From an uncultured Oscillospiraceae bacterium (GTDB lineage: Bacteria; Bacillota; Clostridia; Oscillospirales; Ruminococcaceae): a DNA stretch of 10,725 nt. Every line of letters starts with the position of its first letter. Position 1 is the stretch's first letter. Made by a program: the position numbers and the translations under genes. The stretch lies in assembly GCA_934408835.1 (NCBI GenBank), contig CAKRVU010000019.1, forward strand, positions 1-10,725, written 5' to 3'. Below the pieces are notes generated by a model. It saw nothing but the letters and a program-made list of their open reading frames with translations, was not told the origin of the DNA and made no database searches. This document shows, in pieces, positions 5,653 through 10,725 of the stretch.

Positions 5653-6318
5653 CTATTCTAAAAACATTCTGAGCGTCCCCAAAATCTTTTTTTCTCTCCT
5701 GGAAACCTGTACCTGCGTCATCCCAAGCTTTTTTGCCGTCTCCGTCTGCGTCAAGTACCGAAAATATCGAAGTCGAATCAGTTGCTGATCCAAAGGCTCC
5801 AGTTTCTCAATCGCCTCCTGTAAACAAATGCGGTCGGTCCATTCATCGTCCATTGCGTCCACCGGCACATCAATTTGCGCTCCCCCCTCTTCCGCCTCCT
5901 CCGTTAAAGAGACAGCGGGAATTCCGGCGCCGATCGCCTGCGCAATCTGCTCTGGCGATGTCTGAAGGCTTTGAGCCAGAAAACAAACGGTGGGTTCTTT
6001 TCCGTGTTCCGAAAAATACGCCTCCCGTTTTTTAGCAACCTTTAAGGACAATTCTTTCAAACTGCGACTGACTTTCACCGTTCCGCCGTCCCGGAACAAC
6101 CGTCGAATTTCACCCAAAATGACGGGAACCGCATAGGTTGAGAACTGTACGCCCCTATGCGGGTCAAACCCATCTACCGCTTTCACCAGTCCCATACACC
6201 CGGCAGAAAACAAGTCGTCGTATTCTATCCCACGTCCGCCAAACCGGTGTGCACAAGCGTGAACAAGTCCCATGTTTTCCTGAATAAAGGCGTCCCGGCG
6301 ACTGGCTTCTCTAATCAT
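5653..6318 (-). CDS. sigF: RNA polymerase sporulation sigma factor SigF
   Basis: This is the first forespore-specific sigma factor, directing RNA polymerase to early forespore genes once freed from SpoIIAB. Sigma region 2 spans about residues 9-78 (ENMGLVHACAHRF, EYDDLFSAGCMGLVKA, VQFSTYAVPVILGEIRR). The linker VKVSRSLKEL at 81-90 begins region 3. Region 4 with its helix-turn-helix is at about 165-215 (QTETAKKLGMTQVQVSR). ATG 6318 is chosen because it overlaps the spoIIAB stop by 8 nt (ATGATTAG) with AGAGG just upstream. The resulting 221 residues are shorter than the 255 of B. subtilis, with a reduced N-terminus before region 2. A longer frame up to 6528 lies inside spoIIAB and is a shadow. 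It is the third gene of the operon. Confidence 0.93.
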   Translation of the reverse strand: MIREASRRDAFIQENMGLVHACAHRFGGRGIEYDDLFSAGCMGLVKAVDGFDPHRGVQFSTYAVPVILGEIRRLFRDGGTVKVSRSLKELSLKVAKKREAYFSEHGKEPTVCFLAQSLQTSPEQIAQAIGAGIPAVSLTEEAEEGGAQIDVPVDAMDDEWTDRICLQEAIEKLEPLDQQLIRLRYFRYLTQTETAKKLGMTQVQVSRREKKILGTLRMFLE

Positions 6319-6751
6319 TCCCGCCTCTGGAATGAAGCGTCTTTTGTAAAATGACAGTCGTTCCCTTTCCAAAACGCGATGTGACACGAACGCGATCCAT
6401 AAAGGACTGCATAACGGCAAATCCAAGACCAGCACGCTCCCCGGTATCGCAGGTGGTATACATCGGCTGCATCGCCTGTTCAACATCAGGAATTCCGCAT
6501 CCCTTGTCGCGAATCCGTATGTAAGCACGGTTCCCGTCTAAAATTTTGGCATGCAAAAAGATAACGCCTATCTCATCACGATAAGCATGAACAATACAAT
6601 TGGTCACCGCTTCCGAAACCGCTGTTTTAATGTCCGTCAATTCGTCTACTGTGGGATCGAGCTGCGCAAAAAAAGCGGCAATTGTCATCCGTGCAAACCC
6701 TTCGTTGGCCGAACGGCTGGGAAGTTGCATTTTCATCTCGTTTTCAACCAT
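6311..6751 (-). CDS. spoIIAB: Anti-sigma F factor / serine kinase SpoIIAB
   Basis: Binds and holds SigF inactive and phosphorylates SpoIIAA on serine. It has the GHKL ATPase fold: the N-box with E47 and N51 (SEAVTNCIVHAY), G1 box DKGCGI (82-87), and ATP-lid/G2 region GERAGLGFAVM (104-114), ending with GKGTTV. Its 146 residues equal the B. subtilis length. ATG 6751 is chosen over the longer frame from 6790 because GGAGG lies about 8 nt upstream and homologues begin at this point; it overlaps the spoIIAA stop by 8 nt (ATGGTTGA). Overlaps on both sides imply translational coupling, which helps keep the partner-switch proteins in balance. Confidence 0.95.
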   Translation of the reverse strand: MVENEMKMQLPSRSANEGFARMTIAAFFAQLDPTVDELTDIKTAVSEAVTNCIVHAYRDEIGVIFLHAKILDGNRAYIRIRDKGCGIPDVEQAMQPMYTTCDTGERAGLGFAVMQSFMDRVRVTSRFGKGTTVILQKTLHSRGGND

Positions 6752-7088
6752 GATTTTTACCTCCGTTCTTTGTCGTCTTCCCTTTTTCAATCACGGCAAG
6801 CCGATCGAGTCCCGCCAGCCGCATTACGCGATTGATGTGCGGAGATGGATTGCTAACCTGCAAATCCCCTCCGATTTCCTTCATTAATTTGTATCGGCCC
6901 ATCACCAAGCCGATTCCGCTGGAATCCATAAAATGCACATCCGTAAAATCCAAAATCAAAAGGGAAGGATGAGAGCCTTCTACACGCGCGTCAATCGTCT
7001 CACGCATTCCCGATGCGGAATGATGGTCAATTTCTCCTGACAGATAAGCTATCAGCCGGTTTCCATCGAACTCTGTTTTCACGTCCAT
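6744..7088 (-). CDS. spoIIAA: Anti-anti-sigma factor SpoIIAA
   Basis: In its unphosphorylated form it binds SpoIIAB and releases SigF in the forespore; SpoIIE phosphatase normally reactivates it. It is a STAS-domain protein of 114 residues. The phosphorylation motif MDSSGIGLVMGRY at 54-66 puts the target serine at S56, matching S58 of B. subtilis. The motif LILDFTDVHF precedes it. ATG 7088 is preferred over the GTG at 7097 because GAGGTG lies 6 nt upstream of the former. It is the first gene of the three-gene operon and is separated from valS by a terminator ending only about 10 nt before its ribosome binding site. No clear SigH promoter could be identified. Confidence 0.95.
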   Translation of the reverse strand: MDVKTEFDGNRLIAYLSGEIDHHSASGMRETIDARVEGSHPSLLILDFTDVHFMDSSGIGLVMGRYKLMKEIGGDLQVSNPSPHINRVMRLAGLDRLAVIEKGKTTKNGGKNHG

Positions 7089-7105
7089 TCCTTTCACCTC
7101 ATTTT

Positions 7106-7143
7106 AAAAATAAAAAATGCCCTATCCATAAGGATAAAGCATT
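7106..7143 (-). terminator. Intrinsic terminator between valS and spoIIAA
   Basis: On the minus strand AATGCTTTATCC (7143-7132) pairs with GGATAGGGCATT (7127-7116) over 12 bp, including two G-U pairs, around TTAT, followed by a T-rich run TTTTTATTTTT. It starts about 44 nt after the valS stop, so it should end valS transcription. It nearly abuts the spoIIAA ribosome binding site. Confidence 0.8.
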
Positions 7144-7186
7144 GATAGCAAACATTTTGTCAAATATTGGACAAGCAGATGATTTT

Positions 7187-9820
7187 TTATGCCTGTTCTA
7201 ACGATTGCAAATTTTTCATCAGTTTTTGCAGCCGTTGTTTCGCACGGTCAAGCTTCTCCCGCTGCGATTCCACGACTGCCGGCGGTGCCTTTTCCACAAA
7301 CTGAGCGTTGGAAAGTTTTGACTCATAAGATGCAATTTCCTTCTCGCAGGCTGTCCGCTCCCGCAGCAATCGCGCGCGTTCTTTTTCATAGTCAATCAAA
7401 TCGGCAAGCGGAAGAAAAATACGAGCGGAATCGGTAGCCAGCTGCACCGTGTTTTCTGGAACATCCGAATCGGCAGAAAGAATCACAACCTCCTCTGCGG
7501 AAGCGAGACGCACAAAAAACGAAGCGGACTGCTCAAAAATGTCCGGAATCTCCGATTGAATGATCACCTTCGCCTTTCGGCTAGGAGGCGCTTGCATTTG
7601 CGAACGGACATTTCGAATCTCACGGATAGCGTCCACAATTTTTTCAAAGTGAGCCGCGTCCTGTTCAAACACCAATTCGTTACAAAAGACCGGCCAATCG
7701 GAAACCATGATACTTTCCTGCGTTCGTGGCAGAGCCTGATAAATCTCCTCGGTGATAAACGGCATAAACGGATGTAGAAGCTTTAATGCCGTCGTCATCA
7801 CAGAAACAAGCGTCCTTTGCGCATTGACAGAGCTTTCGCCGCCCTTTTGAAAACGAGCCTTGCAGAGTTCAATATACCAATCGCAAAATAGATTCCAGAT
7901 AAAATCATAAATCTTTTGCGCCGCCACTGAAATTTCAAAGGATTCGAGGTTGCGCGTCATCTCATCCACCAGCTGCTGTAGTCTGGTAAGAATCCACCGA
8001 TCCTCCATTTCCAAAAAGGTGGGTGGAGCAAGGAGGTCAGCGTCCTCTTGCAAGTTCATTAGGATAAAGCGTGCGGCATTCCAAAGCTTATTGGCAAAGT
8101 TTCGCGCAGCCTTCACCTTCTCTTCGCTGTACCGCATATCGTTTCCCGCATTGGTACCGCTTGCCAGCATAAACCGAAGTGCGTCCGCGCCATAAAGGTG
8201 CACAACCTCCAGCGGGTCGATTCCGTTTCCAAGCGATTTGGACATCTTCCGCCCCTGCTCATCACGCACCAGTCCATGAATCAACACCTTCCTAAACGGC
8301 GTGACGCCCGTGTTATAAAGTCCTGCTGTTATCATACGGGAAACCCAAAAGGTAATGATATCATAACCAGTCACCAGAGTAGCAGTCGGGTAAAAATAAG
8401 TAAGGTCCTCCGTCTGTTCCGGCCAGCCCAAGGTCGAAAAAGGCCACAACGCCGAACTGAACCATGTATCTAAGGTATCCTCATCCTGCAACAGGTCAGA
8501 AGCGCCGCATTTAGGACAACAGGCTGGAAGCTCTTTGGCCGCAATCATCTCGCCGCAATTCTGGCAATAGTAAACGGGAATCCGATGTCCCCACCAAAGC
8601 TGACGGGAGATACACCAATCCCGGATGTGTTCCATCCAGTGAAAATAAAGTTTTTCAAAGCGGCTCGGTACAAACACGGTATCCTGATCGCGCACTGCCG
8701 CCAAAGCCGCGTCTGCAAGCGGCTTCATTTTCACAAACCATTGGAGAGAGACGCGCGGCTCAATCGTCGTCTTGCAGCGATAACAGGTTCCAACATTGTG
8801 AGAATGCGATTCAACCCGAACTAAGAATCCGCCCTTCTCCAAATCCCGCACAATCTCTTCGCGCGCCTGATACCGATCCATCCCGGCGTATTTACCACAG
8901 TCCTCGGTCATCCTCGCGTCCTCGGTCAGTACCACTCGGAGAGGTAACTGATGCCGCAGTCCCACCTCAAAGTCATTGGGGTCATGCGCCGGCGTTATTT
9001 TAACGACACCGGTTCCAAATTCCATATCTACATAATCGTCCGCCACAATAGGAATAAGACGGTCAGTCAGAGGAAGTCTGAGCTGTTTGCCGACCAATTG
9101 CCGATACCGTTCATCTTTGGGATGAACCGCGACAGCTGTATCCCCCAGCAGCGTCTCAGGACGAGTCGTAGCAAGTTCAAGATACCCATCTCCGTCCGCA
9201 AATGGATACCGCAAGTGCCAGAAACAGCCGTCCTGCTCCTCGTATTCCACCTCTGCGTCCGATATGGAAGTCATACAATGAGGGCACCAATGGATGATTC
9301 GTTCCCCACGGTAAATCAAACCCTGATCATAAAGCCTGATAAAAAATTCCTTTACAGCCTCGCTGCAACCCTCGTCCAACGTAAACCGCTGCCGCGACCA
9401 GTCGCAAGAAGCGCCAAGCTTTTTCAGCTGTTCAATAATTCTTCCTCCATATTGTTCCTTCCAGTCCCAAGCGCGCTCCAAAAAAACGTCGCGCCCAATG
9501 TCTTCCTTTGAAACTCCATCCTGGCGCATCGCCTCAACGATTTTTGCCTCAGTTGCAATAGACGCATGATCGGTGCCCGGCAGCCAAAGCGCCGCATATC
9601 CCTGCATCCGTTTCAAACGAATCAGAATATCCTGGAGCGTCTCGTCCAAGGCATGACCCATATGCAGCTGCCCTGTAATATTCGGCGGCGGGATGACAAT
9701 AGTATACGGCTTCTTTTCAGGATCTCTCTGAGCCTGAAAATATCCGCTCTCCATCCAAAACCGATAAATTCTGTCCTCGAATTGTTTGGGATTGTATACC
9801 TTTTCCAACTGCTTCCCCAT
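7187..9820 (-). CDS. valS: Valyl-tRNA synthetase
   Basis: Charges tRNA-Val with valine in the cytosol and edits mischarged threonine. This class Ia enzyme has the HIGH signature as HMGH at residues 53-56 (PPPNITGQLHMGHAL) and KMSKS at 525-529 (GRKMSKSLGN). The CP1 editing domain shows TTRPETLLGDTAVAVHP and GTGVVKITPAHDPNDFE. Zinc-type cysteine pairs occur at 179/182, 346/349, 419/422 and 435/438. An anticodon-binding domain follows from about 610, and the C-terminal coiled-coil arm spans about 815-877 (ending KLMKNLQSLEQA). The length of 877 residues is normal. ATG 9820, with AAGGGG about 9 nt upstream, is preferred over the TTG at 9853. It lies 62 nt after rqcH with no room for a T-box leader. 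Confidence 0.97.
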   Translation of the reverse strand: MGKQLEKVYNPKQFEDRIYRFWMESGYFQAQRDPEKKPYTIVIPPPNITGQLHMGHALDETLQDILIRLKRMQGYAALWLPGTDHASIATEAKIVEAMRQDGVSKEDIGRDVFLERAWDWKEQYGGRIIEQLKKLGASCDWSRQRFTLDEGCSEAVKEFFIRLYDQGLIYRGERIIHWCPHCMTSISDAEVEYEEQDGCFWHLRYPFADGDGYLELATTRPETLLGDTAVAVHPKDERYRQLVGKQLRLPLTDRLIPIVADDYVDMEFGTGVVKITPAHDPNDFEVGLRHQLPLRVVLTEDARMTEDCGKYAGMDRYQAREEIVRDLEKGGFLVRVESHSHNVGTCYRCKTTIEPRVSLQWFVKMKPLADAALAAVRDQDTVFVPSRFEKLYFHWMEHIRDWCISRQLWWGHRIPVYYCQNCGEMIAAKELPACCPKCGASDLLQDEDTLDTWFSSALWPFSTLGWPEQTEDLTYFYPTATLVTGYDIITFWVSRMITAGLYNTGVTPFRKVLIHGLVRDEQGRKMSKSLGNGIDPLEVVHLYGADALRFMLASGTNAGNDMRYSEEKVKAARNFANKLWNAARFILMNLQEDADLLAPPTFLEMEDRWILTRLQQLVDEMTRNLESFEISVAAQKIYDFIWNLFCDWYIELCKARFQKGGESSVNAQRTLVSVMTTALKLLHPFMPFITEEIYQALPRTQESIMVSDWPVFCNELVFEQDAAHFEKIVDAIREIRNVRSQMQAPPSRKAKVIIQSEIPDIFEQSASFFVRLASAEEVVILSADSDVPENTVQLATDSARIFLPLADLIDYEKERARLLRERTACEKEIASYESKLSNAQFVEKAPPAVVESQREKLDRAKQRLQKLMKNLQSLEQA

Positions 9821-9882
9821 TGTTTGATTCCCCTTATTTTTGGATTTTTGCAAGCGCTTTTTCCGATCGCTGCCATCTTTTG

Positions 9883-10725
9883 TTATAGGATCGTCTTATC
9901 AACCGCCAGCCGCCGAACCAATTCTTCATTCGGGTGAACGTAGGCTGTTTGATAGTCGGTAAAAATAACCATACCCGGTTTGGCTCCGTTTGGCTTTTTG
10001 ACATAACGCACCTGTGTATAATCAACCGGAACCTGCCGGCTTTCCCGACCTTTACTGTGTACAGCGGCAATGATACACGCCTCTTCGATTGTCCGATTCG
10101 GGAGATTTTGTCCTTGCGTCACTACAATGACGTGGGAACCATGAATCTTTTGCGTGTGGAGCCACAAGTCGTTTTTTGCCGCCTTTCCAAACGTCAATTT
10201 ATCGTTCTGCCGGTTATTCCGTCCGCAATAAATACGAAACCCGTCCGAAGAACAAAACTCCAGAAATCCGAGAGAAGGAACCTTTCTCCTGACTCCCTTT
10301 TTTTCCCTAAGATAGCCCCCGTCAATCAGTTCTTGGCGGATTGCCGTCATCTCGTTGATTGTGCTTGCACGCTGCGCCAGATCCTGAACGCTTTCAAGAT
10401 ATTGCAGTTCCATCCGTGCCTGTTCCAGCAAATCCCGCAGTTTTTCCTCGGCGTTTGCAGCTTTCTTATAATCATGGTAATAGCGTTGTATATTTTCCAT
10501 CGGCGTCTTAGATGGGTCAAGCGGTATTACCATTTCCCGCTGCTGTTCATCATAAAAATTGATCACCTTCGCCTGAGTCTGTCCCTTATCAAGGTGCATA
10601 AGGTTTGCCTGTAACAAATCCCCGTATACCCGATACTCATCCCGCCTCTTCGATTTGGAAATTTCTGTCTGCCTCACCTGCAAGGTGCGACAAGCTCTCT
10701 GGATGAGAGTTTGCAATGTATGAAG
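9883..10725 (-). CDS. rqcH: Rqc2/NEMF homologue RqcH, C-terminal part (5' end outside window)
   Basis: In Bacillus the RqcH protein binds the obstructed 50S subunit and recruits tRNA-Ala to add alanine tails to stalled nascent chains, marking them for degradation. The visible 280 residues contain a charged coiled-coil middle region (about 78-145, NAEEKLRDLLEQARMELQYL) and then the NFACT-R domain (about 150-255). Its signature DLWLHTQKIHGSHVIV is at visible residues 186-201. Older annotation would call this a fibronectin-binding protein. The NFACT-N domain, with its key Asp-Arg pair, lies beyond the window, so activity cannot be judged. The frame is open to the edge; the TTG at 10716 is internal. 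It is followed closely by valS in the same direction, probably one transcript. Confidence 0.92.
   Translation of the reverse strand, partial: LHTLQTLIQRACRTLQVRQTEISKSKRRDEYRVYGDLLQANLMHLDKGQTQAKVINFYDEQQREMVIPLDPSKTPMENIQRYYHDYKKAANAEEKLRDLLEQARMELQYLESVQDLAQRASTINEMTAIRQELIDGGYLREKKGVRRKVPSLGFLEFCSSDGFRIYCGRNNRQNDKLTFGKAAKNDLWLHTQKIHGSHVIVVTQGQNLPNRTIEEACIIAAVHSKGRESRQVPVDYTQVRYVKKPNGAKPGMVIFTDYQTAYVHPNEELVRRLAVDKTIL

Noticed and set aside
8951..9511. 186-codon plus-strand frame
   Set aside because: It is antisense to the editing domain of valS, with low-quality protein text; a shadow of a conserved gene.
9821..9882. T-box riboswitch for valS
   Set aside because: Many Firmicute valS genes have one, but only 62 nt separate rqcH and valS here, too short for a T-box, and no T-box core was seen.
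9934..10614. 226-codon plus-strand frame
   Set aside because: It lies fully antisense to rqcH, whose protein matches a known family, and has no ribosome binding site or recognisable motif. It is a shadow frame.
1..10725. CRISPR arrays, tRNA or rRNA genes, terminal inverted repeats of transposons
   Set aside because: I saw no regularly spaced repeats, cloverleaf genes, or transposase-type ends. The only mobile element found is the serine-recombinase one.

Overview
The window looks like chromosome from an endospore-forming member of the Clostridia, most likely an Oscillospiraceae/Ruminococcaceae-type organism. The evidence is a complete spoIIAA-spoIIAB-sigF sporulation operon, strong AGGAGG-type ribosome binding sites, intrinsic terminators, Firmicute-type valS and rqcH, and moderate GC. 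No species can be named from sequence alone.

Left part (1-1853): an AT-rich segment holds the 3' end of a DUF1697 gene, a small membrane-protein gene broken by a one-base frameshift, and a TfoX N-terminal-domain gene. About 660 nt without a convincing gene follow. This part looks lower in GC than the rest and may be acquired DNA.

Middle (1860-5540): ppa (soluble family I pyrophosphatase) is followed by the main discovery. A conserved-looking cysteine-rich gene starts at 2519 behind a perfect ribosome binding site but is cut after codon 32. Its remainder resumes at 4779 and runs to 5490. The 2,162-bp insert (about 2617-4778) carries a large serine recombinase on the minus strand and two small unknown ORFs. 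The two junctions share only GTGA. Joining them across that core restores an uninterrupted 269-codon reading frame (plus stop). The reciprocal junction is a near-palindromic 44-bp site with 21-bp arms (17/21 matched) around a GA centre, as expected for a serine-integrase attP. The element is therefore a minimal, precisely excisable intervening element. In the excised circle the recombinase gene would acquire a new C-terminus and lie 29 nt upstream of the 76-aa small ORF.

Right part (5501-10725, all minus strand): a strong terminator separates the interrupted gene from the convergent spoIIA operon (SpoIIAA anti-anti-sigma, SpoIIAB anti-sigma kinase, SigF), whose genes overlap by 8 nt at each junction. 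Upstream of it, behind an intrinsic terminator, is valS, and upstream of that is the truncated rqcH, which continues past the window edge.

Together this is a sporulation and translation housekeeping neighbourhood in which a gene beside the sigF operon is split by a site-specific excision element. That resembles the arrangement of sigK/skin-type intervening elements, but whether excision here is developmental is an inference.
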